DNA of 55,532 nt from Deltaproteobacteria bacterium (GTDB lineage: Bacteria; Myxococcota_A; Polyangia; Haliangiales; SHYZ01). The notes under the pieces are model-generated. The model did not search any database and was not told the origin of the DNA. It worked only from the letters and a program-made list of their open reading frames with translations. Position 1 is the stretch's first letter. Each line of letters starts with the position of its first letter. The translations under genes were made by a program, and so were the position numbers. The stretch lies in assembly GCA_016210055.1 (NCBI GenBank), contig JACQUZ010000024.1, positions 1 through 55,532 of the forward strand, read 5' to 3'. Below, one piece after another: positions 25,460 to 38,000 of this stretch.

Positions 25460-28114
25460 ATGATGGGGAGCGCAGAGGGGCCGCCAGCCCCGCGTCCAAG
25501 GGTCCTCGTCGTCGACGACGAGCCCATGAACTTGGCGGCTATTGAGCGCAGCCTGAGGTGGAATTACGAAGTCATCACGGCACCAGGCCCCGAGGATGCA
25601 CTAGAGCTCCTCAAGCAAGGGGAGGACGTCGCGGTCATCGTGTCGGACTTCCGAATGCCGGGAATGAACGGCACCCAATTCCTCGCCGAGACGATCAAGT
25701 ACAACCCGCAGGCCAAGCGGATCATCATCAGCGGATATGCGGATCTCGACGGGGTGATTGACGCCATCAACTGTGGCCAGATCCATTATTTCTTCAGGAA
25801 GCCCTGGGATCAGCAGGAGCTGGATCGCACCATCGAGCGACTTGTCCACGTGCACCGCCTGGAGCAGGAGAATCGGGCGCTCGTTGAGGAGCTTCGGATC
25901 GCCAACGAAGAGCTCCGAGGGAAAGAGCAGCTCCTCGCCAAGAGCCTAAACGAGCGGGCCAGGGAGCTCCTCGCGGCCAACCGAGAGCTCGAGCGGATGA
26001 ACCGCGAGCTCACGCTTCTCGCTTACCGAGACAGCGTCACAGGCCTTTACAACCACCGCACCTTTCACGAGCGCCTGCGAGAAGAGCTCTCGCGCGCCAG
26101 GCGATACTCAAAGCCCATTTCAGTCATTCTTTGCGACCTCGACCATTTCAAGATGCTCAACCAGCAGTACGGGCACACGCACGGCGACGAAATCCTTCGC
26201 CGAGTGGCCGAAATTCTCCGTGGCGAGGGGAGCGGGCGCGAGAGCGACGTGGTGGCACGGTACGGGGGCGAGGAGTTCGTCCTGCTCCTACCAGAGACGC
26301 CCAAGTCGGGTGGCCGGGTAAAGGCCGAGCGCCTCTGCCAGGCCGTGCGCACCGCCATGTTTCCTGGGAACCATCAGCTCACCATGAGCTTTGGAGTGTG
26401 CTGCTTCCCCGACGACGCCAAGAGCGCCGACGAGCTCATGGCGCTGGCAGACCACGCATTGTACATGGCCAAGCGCGGCGGTCGAGACCAAGTGCAGGTG
26501 TATGGCGAAGGTCTCGCCGTCCCGTCGCAACCCCTCATGCGCACCACCGGGCCTTCGGACGTGCAGGGAGGGGCCGTACCATTCGACGCGGAGACTACGG
26601 GAACCGGGACCGACGTGTTCTTCCCGCGTGGTGGAGGGGAGAGCCCCCAAGACTCTAGCAATGGGCGGACGATTCCTGGCTCGCTCGACGAGTTCCCGAC
26701 GTATCACGAGCGCCTCTACTCGATCATCCACGCCCTCAAGCGGGAGCGGGCCATCGGCTGCTTGTACGTGGACCTGGCGCGCCTCCGGCGTGTTGAGCTC
26801 GAGTACGGTGTCTTTCGTCACAGCGAGCTCCTGACTAGGGTGGGACGGCTCTTGCTCTCGGCCCGCGGAGAGAAGCTGCACCCGACCGACCTCTTGAGTC
26901 GTGCCGACGGCGGGGACGCGTTCGTCTTCTTCCTTTCGGCGTCGCGCGGCCATGGCGACGCGCCACCTGAGGAGCTGGTGGAGCTCGCCCAAAGGGTCCA
27001 GGAGCAGATCGACAGCGCGTTGGCCCGTGAGGTGTTCGACTTGATTCACGATCACCCCCGCATCGCGGTGGGCTACTCGCGGATTCTCCACAACCCCATG
27101 GTGCGGCCCGAGCGTCTCATTACCAAGCTCGTAGATGAAGCCAAGGAGTCGGCGAACCTGATGCGCCGGCGTCAGGCACAGCGGGACAAGGATCTCTTGC
27201 AGGAGATCATCCTCAACGAGCAGCTAACGCCGGTTTACCAGCCGATTGTCCACCTTGGTTCGGGCGAGATATTCGGGTTTGAGGCGCTCACCCGTGGTCC
27301 CGCCCATTCACCACTCGAGGCGCCGCTGGCGTTGTTCTCGGTGGCGCAGGAGGTCAACCTGCTGTTCGAGCTGGACCGCGCGTGCTTCCGTGGGGTCATG
27401 CGAGGCGCCGCCGGGCTTGAGCCTGTGCACAGGCTCTTCGTGAACCTCCTTCCGCTTTCGTTCTATGATCCCTCGTTTATCGAGAACGAAATGACGACTC
27501 TTCTCCAAGCGGCCAACCTCACGCCGGCCAATATCGTGTTCGAAATCACCGAGCGCCTGGCCATCGAGGACTTCCGGTCGTTTCGGCGGGCGCTCGGCGT
27601 GTATACGGGAATGGGGTGTGGGATCGCGATTGACGACGTGGGAACGAAGCACTCCAACCTCGAAGCGGTCATGGCCCTTCGTCCCCACTTCGTGAAGCTC
27701 TCCGACATCCTCACGCGAGGAGCGGCGAGGAGCACGGTAAAGCGGGAAATGCTGCGGTCCCTCGGACGGATCAGTGAGGCCATTGACGCCGTGATGGTCG
27801 CCGAAGGGATCGAAACGCCTGAAGACCTGCTCGTGCTCAAGGACATGGGCGTAAAGTACGGCCAGGGCTACTTCCTGGGTCGCCCCGGCTCGCCATTCCC
27901 GAAGCTGCGGGCATCGGTCAGGCGCGCCGTTCAGTCACTCCATGGCGGCGGGAGAGACATGACGCCCGCTCCCATGGCCGACGATTTCGACGACGAGGGG
28001 GAATTCCGTGAGACCACTCGTCCGCCGGGCTTTGAGCCGCAAGCGGTACAGCGGTTCCTCGAGGGATTCGAGGAAGAAACCACCGACACCAACATCGACG
28101 GTGATGATGTGTGA
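25460..28114 (+). CDS. REC-GGDEF-GGDEF-EAL cyclic-di-GMP enzyme
   Basis: 884 residues from the ATG at 25460; an ATG at 25415 would add 15 Gly/Ser-rich residues and shorten the divergent intergenic region to 42 bases. The receiver (about 13-130) has DDE and phosphoacceptor Asp63 in VIVSDFRMPG. A coiled coil (about 130-195) leads to an active-looking GGDEF domain with ARYGGEEFVLLLP (about 269). This domain has an intact inhibitory I-site (RESD, five residues upstream). A second GGDEF-like domain is degenerate (RADGGDAFVFFL, about 482). The EAL domain (from about 595) has FEALTRG, NLLPLSF, EITERLAIEDF, AIDDVG (DDFG with F to V), FVKLSDIL, AEGIETPEDL and GQGYFLGRP, so catalytic residues appear present. 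Both synthesis and breakdown of cyclic-di-GMP are predicted, gated by phosphorylation. Confidence 0.93.
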   Translation: MMGSAEGPPAPRPRVLVVDDEPMNLAAIERSLRWNYEVITAPGPEDALELLKQGEDVAVIVSDFRMPGMNGTQFLAETIKYNPQAKRIIISGYADLDGVIDAINCGQIHYFFRKPWDQQELDRTIERLVHVHRLEQENRALVEELRIANEELRGKEQLLAKSLNERARELLAANRELERMNRELTLLAYRDSVTGLYNHRTFHERLREELSRARRYSKPISVILCDLDHFKMLNQQYGHTHGDEILRRVAEILRGEGSGRESDVVARYGGEEFVLLLPETPKSGGRVKAERLCQAVRTAMFPGNHQLTMSFGVCCFPDDAKSADELMALADHALYMAKRGGRDQVQVYGEGLAVPSQPLMRTTGPSDVQGGAVPFDAETTGTGTDVFFPRGGGESPQDSSNGRTIPGSLDEFPTYHERLYSIIHALKRERAIGCLYVDLARLRRVELEYGVFRHSELLTRVGRLLLSARGEKLHPTDLLSRADGGDAFVFFLSASRGHGDAPPEELVELAQRVQEQIDSALAREVFDLIHDHPRIAVGYSRILHNPMVRPERLITKLVDEAKESANLMRRRQAQRDKDLLQEIILNEQLTPVYQPIVHLGSGEIFGFEALTRGPAHSPLEAPLALFSVAQEVNLLFELDRACFRGVMRGAAGLEPVHRLFVNLLPLSFYDPSFIENEMTTLLQAANLTPANIVFEITERLAIEDFRSFRRALGVYTGMGCGIAIDDVGTKHSNLEAVMALRPHFVKLSDILTRGAARSTVKREMLRSLGRISEAIDAVMVAEGIETPEDLLVLKDMGVKYGQGYFLGRPGSPFPKLRASVRRAVQSLHGGGRDMTPAPMADDFDDEGEFRETTRPPGFEPQAVQRFLEGFEEETTDTNIDGDDV

Positions 28115-28135
28115 GGTCCTCGCGAGACTGGGGCC

Positions 28136-29032
28136 CTACTTGATCCGCTCCAGGACTTCTTCGCGGGTCGCTATCCCCTTTTCAATGAGGAGGCTGAGCA
28201 CCGTGCGAAGGACGTCCTCGTCGCGCGCCACGAGGGCTTCCAAGTGCTGCACGCGTGCCTGGAGCGCTGCGATTTCTTGGTTGCGCTCGTGCTCCCTGCT
28301 TGCGGCCTCAGTCATCTCGAACGCCTGGGCTCGTCGAGCAGCCGCTGAGGTCGGTCCAGAATTGACGCCTCCCTGAGGCACCACGACCTGTCCTGCACCA
28401 ACCGCCGCAGCGCCCACGCTCGAGGCACCGGGCGAGAGGGGCGAGGGGACGCCCGGTGCGGTCGCACCTGTTCGCCCGTAATCATAGGCGCGAAGCCCGT
28501 GATCGGTCGCCACTTCGAACACCTGGGCATTGAGGGGCATGGAAGCCGGATCGATCGTCGGGTGCCCGCCGGCGAGCGCATAGCTATTCGCCGCGGTTCC
28601 CATGCCACGCCCGTAGTAGCGCGAGATGGCCCGCTCGATCATTTTTGGTCCGGCGAGGTAGGGGCGCACGTTCAGCCGCGTCCTGATCCTGAGCTCGTCG
28701 ATAATCCCTAGGTTGGTGGGATCCGCCATCGCCACGTCGATGAACTTCCCCTGGACGTTGAAGGGGACCACGCTGTGCTGCTCGGCGAGGTCCGCGGGCA
28801 CCAGGTCGAGGACCTCCATCGCGATGCTGCGCTGATCCAAGTTGACAGCCGGGAAGTTGAGCTGGTGGCTCAAGGCCTGCACCATCGCATCCTCGGTGAT
28901 GAGCTTCATGTCGACGAGAATTCGACCCAGCGGCCCGCCCCAGCGTCTTTGCTCGGCCAGTGCCACGCGAAGCCGGGCCTCATCGAGGACACCGGCCTGC
29001 ACCAGGAGTTCACCCAACTTCTTTCGGGCCAT
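28136..29032 (-). CDS. GspE-N/MshEN-like domain protein, candidate cyclic-di-GMP receptor
   Basis: 298 residues from the ATG at 29032 (a TTG at 29038 is the longer option). Residues 5-28 ([20 protein letters not shown] onward) and 34-57 ([20 protein letters not shown] onward) are two 24-residue copies separated by exactly five residues (RRWGG). This is the spacing of the MshEN cyclic-di-GMP-binding motif found at the N-terminus of some type II/IV secretion ATPases. Deviations: Lys and Pro replace the leading Arg, and Lys43 replaces a Gly. No ATPase domain follows. Instead there is the rest of the T2SSE-N fold (to about 150), a Gly/Pro/Ala-rich linker, and a C-terminal coiled coil (about 240-298). 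It starts 21 bases after the giant gene on the same strand and converges on the cyclic-di-GMP enzyme. Confidence 0.75.
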   Translation of the reverse strand: MARKKLGELLVQAGVLDEARLRVALAEQRRWGGPLGRILVDMKLITEDAMVQALSHQLNFPAVNLDQRSIAMEVLDLVPADLAEQHSVVPFNVQGKFIDVAMADPTNLGIIDELRIRTRLNVRPYLAGPKMIERAISRYYGRGMGTAANSYALAGGHPTIDPASMPLNAQVFEVATDHGLRAYDYGRTGATAPGVPSPLSPGASSVGAAAVGAGQVVVPQGGVNSGPTSAAARRAQAFEMTEAASREHERNQEIAALQARVQHLEALVARDEDVLRTVLSLLIEKGIATREEVLERIK

Positions 29033-29053
29033 GCCCAATTCTAAACGGAAGTC

Positions 29054-32000
29054 TTAGTACCGTCCAACCACCCGGAAGAAGATCCCGTGGCTGTCGCGGC
29101 TTAGGTCCGCAAGCTCGTCGTCGGAGAATCGGCTGAAGTTGTACCCCAGTCCGAGGCGAACCAGGGAATTCACGTGGTAGTCGACCTCCACCAGGAAACC
29201 GTTCTTGCTCTGGTCACCCACAGGGGAGAAGAGCTGGAGGTTTCGGTACTCGACAGCGACGTCAAAACGCCCATGGAACCGGTAGCCCAGGCGCAGGAGT
29301 GACAGGAGGGCGTTCACGGTGGCCGACATGACCTGATCCCGGATGAGCTCTGCGTCGCTCTCAGTCCGCTTCCAGGCGATCTTTCCAGAGAGCTGCAGCT
29401 TCCACGGCAGGTCCACAATAGGCGCAAGGGAAAGGACGTGGGACTGCTCCTCGAGCGACTCACCACTCGCTCCCTTGGGCCGTAGGTCCATGAGGTAGGA
29501 GTACTTCACCAGGACGTCGAGCCAATCCAAAGCCAGCGGCCGATAGGCCCACCCTGCCGTGGCCTCGACGAACTTCGCCACGGGGAACGTCTCTGAAGCG
29601 CCGTTCGCAAGGGCCGCACCGTGGTTCGTCACGTCCTCGGTGTGGGCGAGCCTTACGCGGGAGATGAACGTCATGTCGGGAGTGAACTTCCACGCTGCTT
29701 GGGCGTGCGCCACCACCTGGAGGCGTTCACCAGGCGGGAGCACGAGCGGTGCGCCCGGCGCCGTCCCACCGTGATCAGGATAGGTCCCCTTGGGTGCGAC
29801 TCCACGAGGATCGTCCTTGATGAGTCCCTCGTATTTCGGCTCCACGGCTGCCGGCTGATCGTGCATGCCGTCGTCAAAACGCACCTCGACGCCGGCTGAC
29901 GCCTTCAGGCGGTCCCGCTTGAGGTACTCGGAGGCCAAGTGGACCACGTCACGCAGGTTCCCTCCTGTAGGCGTGCCGTCCGGCAGGTAACCGCCAAAGG
30001 TCTGCTGGTGCTCATACCCGGCGGCCACCGACCATCCCTTGGCGACGGTCCACCTGTGCCCCACGCCCATGACTGCGCGGTTGCGCACTCCGAGCACGCC
30101 AGACTCGAGCTGGTACTCGCCATAGGCCTTTCCACCAAGCTTGGCGCCAAACCGCTCCTCGGCGCCCACCACGCTGGTGGACACGACCCGGCCGCTGCGG
30201 CTCTCGAACCTCTCGGACAGGTACATGGAGGCGCTGTCCCCCACGGGTGTCTTGAGCCCAAGCTGGGCGGCAGAATCGCCGTTCCACCTCAGGGCGCCAG
30301 TCCCGGACAGGGTGAAGTCCTTGGCGAGTGCCCAGTCGGCGCCCACCGTGGTGGCCACGCCAGCCCAGGGGTTCCCATTGTCCCGCGAGGAGCTCGTGCC
30401 CCCGCGGATGGCTGGATCGAGCACCGGATCGCTATCGGCCAGCGAGAACTGGGCCTCTTGCCCCACGCGCAGGGTGAGCTTCTTGGTGAGCCGCCGTGTG
30501 ACCAGGCCACCGATTCCCAGGCGGCGGCTGTCCAGCTGAGGCCTTCCGTCCTGGAGCGCGGCGTCCGAGGTGAGCCGCTGGTGGGCGAGCTCCAGCTTGT
30601 AGTCCGTTTTCTTGCCCTTGTGGGCCCATTGCAGCGTCGATAGGTACGAGGCTCGCTCGTCGAATCTGAGCGGATCGGGGTTGGCGAGCACATCCTCTGG
30701 CCGTGGCCCGACTCGTGGAACTTCGGCGACCTGGGCATCGTGACGGAAGGTGAAGGAGTCGCTCTCGCTGAACCGATGGATGACCTGCCCGCCGAGCTTG
30801 AACCGCCCCTGTTCCAGTATCGTCCCACCCGAGAAGAAGCCGCGATCCAAGTCCTGGGCGTAGGCATCCACTCGCGTCTTCTCTGCCCACTCGGCCTCGG
30901 CAAAGTCGCCAAGGTGGGATTCGACCTGGAGCTTCCAGGCCGCATGCCCGCCACGTCCGGCGTCGGCGCTCGTAATTCCCACGGCGTTTAGCCCCTGGAA
31001 CGTGAGACCGCCGTCCTGGGAAATGAAGTTCCCGGCATCGGTCGATTCGCTCCTCGCGACCTCGGCCCTAAGGACCGTGCGTTTCTTTGGCCGGTACTCG
31101 ACGTCGAGGCCCATCAATCGATAATCGTCGAGCCCCCCGACGTCGTCCCGCCCTTCTCCGACGATTCCCGCGCCAATCGCCAGGGAGTCGAAAAGGGTGT
31201 CCCGCACGTACACGCCCGCGGCGGCTCCGCTCGCGAGGTCGTCGACCTCGTGCTCGTACGAGACCTCTATGTACACGGGGTGACCGTCGAGCGCCGTCTG
31301 GGACGCGTCGAGGTTGTCGAGGACGAAGGCCGCGTCAGCCACCGAGGCGATCGGCTCCTTGAACATGAGTCGGCCGCCGACGTAGTCGATCACGTAGTCC
31401 AGGTCACGGGCGAGGCGTCGCTCCGAAAGAACGAGCCCGTTGTCCCGATCGCGGACCACGATGCGCACCTGCTCGCCGCCCTCCACGATTCGGCCGTGCC
31501 GCAGGTAGAACAGCGAGCCCCCAGTGGCCCGAAGGACGTTGACGTCGCGAGCGAGACGCCCTCCTCCCGCGGAGCCGAAAGCCTTGACCTCTTGCTTGAC
31601 CGTCTTGAAGGTCTTCTGGAAGTCCACCTCGGCGCCGTACACGACTCGGTCGTAGCGGAACAGGTCGCCAGAGGACTTGAGGTCCGTCTTGAAGTTGCCG
31701 ATGATCCCTTTGACCTTCGGCCCCTCGACGAGGACGTACAGCTTGCCCCGCGCGTTCACGTCCCGGACCTCCTCGGACGAGTCACCGTACACCGCGTAAT
31801 CGCGGCTGGGATCGATCACCTGCTGGAAGAACTCCTCGAACTGGGTGCGCTTTGCCGTGTCCAGATGGCCGGTGATCTTGAGCGGCCCCAAGAGCTCGCC
31901 GCCCTTGATCCGTCCCTTGTAGTAGAGGGCCAATCGTCCAGACAGAAGCACGTCACCTGCCTCCACGGAGTTGTGGCTCCCCACGCCGTCGAGCTCCGCG

Positions 32001-35000
32001 CCGTCGGCACTCCACCCCTTGCCCTCCACGTGCGCAGACGCCAAGGCGCCGTCCGCCAGAGCTAGGAGGAAATGCTCGGTGTCGCTTACCTCGACGGGCC
32101 AGGCAATGGTCGCCACGTTCTTCTTGGGGTCCGTCGCCTCGACCGTCAGGGAGGATGCGCCGATCGGCAAGGCAACGAGCTCGTCAAACGTGCCGTCGTT
32201 TCGCACGATCACCTCGCGGCCGTTGATGCGGACCTGGTTCTTGGCATGGGTACGGCCGCTCACCCATAGGTCTGTTGATCGCAGCTTGATCCCGCGGGGC
32301 GGCAGCTTGACGACCAGCTCCGCCGCGAGGACGTCGGGCGATACCAGGGTGGGCTCGTTCGTGCCTGCGCGCTTGATCAGCTTGCCCATGGGCCGCGCCG
32401 GTTGTGTCGCAGGCCCTTTCGGCGCCGAAGGAGGCAGTGCCGCGTCGGGATCCGACAGGGCCCTTTCCAGCTCGGCTCCACCAAATTCACCTTCTCCTGC
32501 CAAGGCCAAGGTCGCGGCAGGGGCCTGGCCTACAGGAGGGCCATCCTTCTGCGTCGATGCGGAAGGCACGGGCGCTGGTGCCGCTGGTGCCGCATGTCCG
32601 ACTTGCGCCCCAGGTGCAGGCGGCGCAGGCCCAGCGCCGAGGGAAATGCTCTTCGGCTTGCTCTCCGACAGTGTCCAGGTCGCCCGGTTTCCTGAGGGCG
32701 TCGTCACATCGAGAAGGGGCGCCGAGCCGGCGCTCAGAGAAGCCGTACCCACAAAGGTAGCGCCGTCGATCGCCAGCTCCTCGCCGCCCAAGACGGCTCG
32801 GGCCGCCGCCTGGGCGGGGCGCATGACGGGGTTAATGACGATGGCGTCTTTCCGCACCTTTCGCGGGGTTTCCTCGTCGACGAGCGCGCCCACGACTTCC
32901 ACGCGCTCGGTCGGGATCTTCAACTTGGCCAAGAACGCCTTGACCTTCCCCACCCGCGTGGCGAGCGCCAGGCGCTTGCTCGTGGCATCAGCACCGGCAG
33001 GGGGGTTGACCGTCACGTTTACCCGATAGGTTACTTCGGGCCTTGCGCGCTGGGTCACGAGCTTGGTCAGGACCTTCTTGGCCTCGGGGCGCAGGTCTCC
33101 CTTGCGATCAAAGAGCCTGCCCGCTGCCGCAAGCCGGACCGTGCGACCGGCCTGCGATACGCCAAGGGAGCGATCGGGTGATTCCCCACGATTCCCTTGG
33201 GCATCCTCGACCGCAAGGCGGTAGCTGTACCGCTCACCTGCGACCAGGATGGGCTTGCCCTGATCGTCGTCGCCATTCCAGGAAAGGCTGACGGGCGGTG
33301 TTCCTGTCCCGGCGAAATGGCGCACGAGCTCCGGCAGCTTCCCTCGGTCCCCGCCCGCCACCTCATGAAAGACCAGGACCTCCCATCGGGCAGGAGCGAG
33401 CTCCGACGGCAGGGACGCCCTGAAGCGGACAGGCTCCTTCGCCCGCTTGCGACCGTCGAGGACGATGGCCTGCTCCGACGCGGGGTCACCTCCCTCCAAG
33501 CCCACGTCAATCCTGAGCATGGCGGTATCGAGAGGCCTGTCGCCGACGAGGATGGTTCCCGTCGAAAGGTCGCCCTTGATGGCAAGGGTCACCCCCTTCG
33601 CGCTTCCCGCCGCCTTGCTCGCCGAAATCGCCGGCCTCGCCTGGCCGTCCACCTTGATGACCACCACCGCTTGGCGACCGCTTGCCGCCTGCATGTCCAA
33701 GAGGATCTTCCCGTCGGCGGGTATTGCGATGTTCTTCACGAACCTGCCGGAGTCGTCGATAGCCACGGGCTCGCCGCCGACAAGCACGTCCGCGAGCGAC
33801 ACGGCTGGAGCTGGCACGGCGCTCCCTGGACCGGATACGGGCTTGGCGCCAACACGGATGACGATGCGCCGGTTTTGCTCCCTTGCTGCCCGAGACGCTG
33901 GCGGCGCCACGGGATCCAGTGAGCCGCGCCCCCGAGGCTTGACGTTCCCCGACGGGACCCCTGCCTTGACCAAGAGATCCCTCACCACGTCCGCTTGCTT
34001 TTGGGTGAGCGCGATGGTCTTCAGTCGGTCGCCGGTGCCATCGGCGTGGACCTCAACGCTCACGGTGTCGTCCTTGCCCACCCGCTTGGCCAAGGCCTGA
34101 AGGTGCTTGCGGAGCGCGCGCGTGGCACGAGGCCGCCTGGTCGAGCCACCAAAGAACTTGCCTCGCAAGGTCTCCTCGTGCGAGGGCGGCGCCGTCACGC
34201 CGTACGCGATGCCGAAGCTCTTCCGCTCGCTCGCCGCCTCGGCTCCATCTTGGAACCAGGCGCGGAGCTGCGTGACGTAGACCGAATCGGCTAGCGCAGG
34301 CTTTCCGTCGTCGCCAAGGCCGTCCCAGGAAATATCACTCGGCGTGCCGACGCCCGCGAGCCGACGAAGCGTGGTTTTCTGTCCCGACAGCTCCACCCGC
34401 CAAAGGGTCAGCGCCCACTGGCTGGGCGCCGCCTCGCTGCGGATCTTCGCCCGGAAGATCGGACGCAGCCCGGCAAATCCGCCTTCCTTGGGCGCCACGA
34501 GGTTGGGAGGACCTTCGGCTGCGGGGAGGACAATCGATGGGTCGAGGACGATGTCCATCCCGACCGAGGGCAGTTGAATGGGCTTCCCGTCAACTGCTGC
34601 CTCCATGGCCGAGAGATCCCCCTTGAGGGTTACCGAGGTTTTCTCGGGTTTCGGCTTGTCCTTGTCCTTCGGCTTGGCCTCTTCGTCTTCGACCAACTGG
34701 ATAGACCCTTCGGGCTCCGTCGGCGAGATCGCCTCGCCCGGGCATGTGGCCGCGAAGTTCACCCGGGTAGCCAGGCCTCGGGTAAAGAAAATGACCTCCG
34801 AGGTTGGGCTCAAGAGCTTGGACCCTGGGGGCAGGCTGGCCTCGTCGATCTTCACGAGGTGGACGCCTGGATCGATCTGGGACAAGTGCCACTTGCCCGT
34901 GGTGTCCGTGACCGAGTAGGAGCCCGTGTCCAGGTAGACGCGCGCGCCAAAGATGCCCCGCTCGCTGGAGTCCTTGTGCCCGTCGCCGTCTTCGTCGCAG

Positions 35001-38000
35001 AACACGCGTCCGAGGAGCAACCCTTCGTCGAAGATGGGATCATTGTCGACGCGTAGCTTCGCCGAGTCCTCGTTGGATAGGGGCCCTCCCCTGTCGTCCA
35101 CGAGCACCGCGGTGTTCTCGTACACGCCTTGACGCGTGTCCAGGCCCACGACCGCCTGGTACGTCAGAGTCATGGTGCCCCCAGCGGGCAGGTCAAAAGG
35201 CCCGAACTGGATGTCGCTCCCTTGACGGGTCGCCTGGAAGCCGGCGCCGACACGCCGCGTGACCACGTCACGCCCCTTTTGCACCCGGGCCACGGCGTTC
35301 CCGAGGTAGGAGAGGCCCCGGGCAGGCTTGTCCAGGACCGTCACTGACAAGCCCTCCGCAGCGCTGAGGTCACGCGCCAGCCGGTTCTGCACGGTGATCG
35401 TGTAGTTGACGATGTCCCCGAGGCTCGCCTCGGGACGATCGACACGCTTGGTGAGCCGAACCTGGGAGGACAAGGGATCCAGCGGCACGTGGTTGTTCGT
35501 CACCTCATCCGTGGCTTCCTTGATCTGGAAGCGCAGGTAATAGGTACGCACGCTCCCCACAGCAACAGCCGGCTTCGAGCTCTCGACCACGGGTCCTGCG
35601 GGGGCGAAACCTGGCGCAGGAGGTACGAGCTGCGACGGGAACGACCAGCGCTCGGCGCCTGGATCCACGACCAAGCGATACTTGCGCTGCACGGGTGGCA
35701 TGTCGAGCGCTACGTCGAAGCGGTAGAACCCTTCGGCGGGCGTGACCTGCCCCTGTTGGCCATCCCTCAGCCGATCCGGTGGCACGAGTTGTCCCGGCGC
35801 GACGGGATCGTCGGCGTCGTAGAGCAGGAACACCTTGACGTCCTGAATGTATCGACCGGCCGTGGCATCGTACACGCGCCCAGACGGATCAACCCAGACG
35901 TCCTGCTCGGTCGCCTCGGACTCCGTCACCGCCACGGTCTCGACTTCGGCCACGTGCGTCCCCTTCGACGAGAAGGCGCGAATCGTGTACTTGCCCGCAG
36001 GCAGGGCACGCAGGCGATAACGGCCATCTTCGTCCGTGCGTACCTCTGCGACAGGCGGGCCGCTCGGCGCTGCCGCTCGGAAGAACCTCAACTGGAGATT
36101 GGCGAGCGCCTCGTCTTCGTTCGGCTGATATAGGCGATCCTTCACCTTCCCCTCGATATAGGCGCGACCGCCGAGTCGACCCGAGCCTGCGATGCTCCCG
36201 ACGACGACGCACGCAGGGATCGACTTCGCGAGCGCTCCGCCGTTTTGGGGAAGCTCCAGCGCGGCGACGTTGCACGCGGAATCGCCGTCTTCTGCGTCCG
36301 CGCGCAGCTTGACCAGGAACGTGACGATGAAAGGCTCGCCAGGTTCCAAGGCAGGGAGCGTAAGCCGTGCGGCTTGGCTGCCAGGCGGGAAAGGATCCCC
36401 GGTCCCGCCAGGCCACCGCGCCGAGCCGGGCACGTAGGTCACCTCGCTGGGGAGGGAGTCCACCAGCGAGATGTCTGTCCTCGGCGAGCCAGCCGGGCTG
36501 CTCACGGTGATGGTGTACAGGAGCTCATCCCCTGGCTCTACAGCGCCGCCGCTGAGATCTTGCACCGCCTTGGCGACGACCAACGCGGGCATCTCGCCCG
36601 GAGGAGTCATCGTGGGCTGATCGCCGTTCGCGTCGTTTCCGTCGGCGTCGGTGAGCTCGGGCTCAGCTTGGTCGCACGAAACCGTGCCCTGGTTGCTCAC
36701 CCAGCCCTGGCGGGTAATGCGAACCTGGAACGACACCTCGGCCCGAGCCGAAGGCGCGAGGTCGCCCGGTCGCACCGTGACAGTCCCCCCAATGACTTCG
36801 CCGCCGTCGGTGTCGGCGTCGTCGCTGAGCTTGACGTCACCTAGCCGGAGGCTCCCGGGGATGTACTGGGTCCCGTCGGGAATCGGATCAGTGAATACCA
36901 CGCCGGTCGCGACGCCGTCGCCGCTGTTCTCGATCACAATTCGGTACTCGATCCCCTCACCTTGGTCGAAGACGCCGTTACCGTTGTCGTCGATCGGCTT
37001 CGCGACATAGATCTTCGTCGTCGAGCCGAGGAAGGGACCGCCTCCAACCACGACTTGCGTGGGGTCCCCCATGGCCTGGGTGTCTGGGTCGTCGGAAAGC
37101 GCGAGTTGTGGAACACCGTTTTCGACGACGGCCTGGTTGCTGATGACCGTCCCTGGAAGAGCGTCGACGTTCACCCTCACCTGGAACTGGACCCTCACCG
37201 CCCCACGTGCGCCAGTCAGAACAACCCCGGGTTCGGCATCCTGGGACTGGACGCTCGCGCCATCCGCGCCCATGAACTGCGAAAGCCCGCTCGGCAGGTC
37301 GGCAAGCCGCTCGCCATTGAGAATGGACGACCCCGGGACGTACATGACGTGCGTCGGCAGTGGATCCAGAAGCACCGTGCCCGAGGAAGCGACCGTCCCC
37401 ACGTTGGTCAGGGTGAGGTTGTAGGTCAACACGTCGCCCGGTGCGACGACGCCTCCGTTGTCGTCAGTCACCTGCTTGGCGACGCTCAGCTTCGGTTCGG
37501 TGAAGATCTTGACGACGGTTGGATCCGAGGGCGCAGGAGTGCTCGGGTCGTCTGAAAGGACCGCCGCGCCCATCCCGTCCGCCTTGGCGCTGGCCTGATT
37601 GACGATGTCTTCCGACCCTTCGCGCACGCGGGCGGTGAACCTGAGCACGGCAGGGATACCCGGCCTCACGTGGGCAAGAGCTGGGGCCCCCGTCTCGTTC
37701 CACCGGATCACGCCCTGGCCGTCTATCTCCCCGCCATCGAGCGGCAAGATCTGGTCAAGCCGCGTGGTATCGACGGGGTCGACGACCTGCACCCCATAGG
37801 CATGGGCAGGGCCCAAGGCCGAAACGGCAATGGTATAGGTCAGGAGGTCCCCGGGAATAGCGGGGCTACCGTTCTCGTCGACCACCGACTTGGTGACCTG
37901 GAGCTCGGGGACCGCATCGACGACGAACTCAGTGGGATCGCCAGCCTCGGGATCCGTTGGATCATCGGTTACAACCGGTGCCCGAACCTCGGCCGACACG

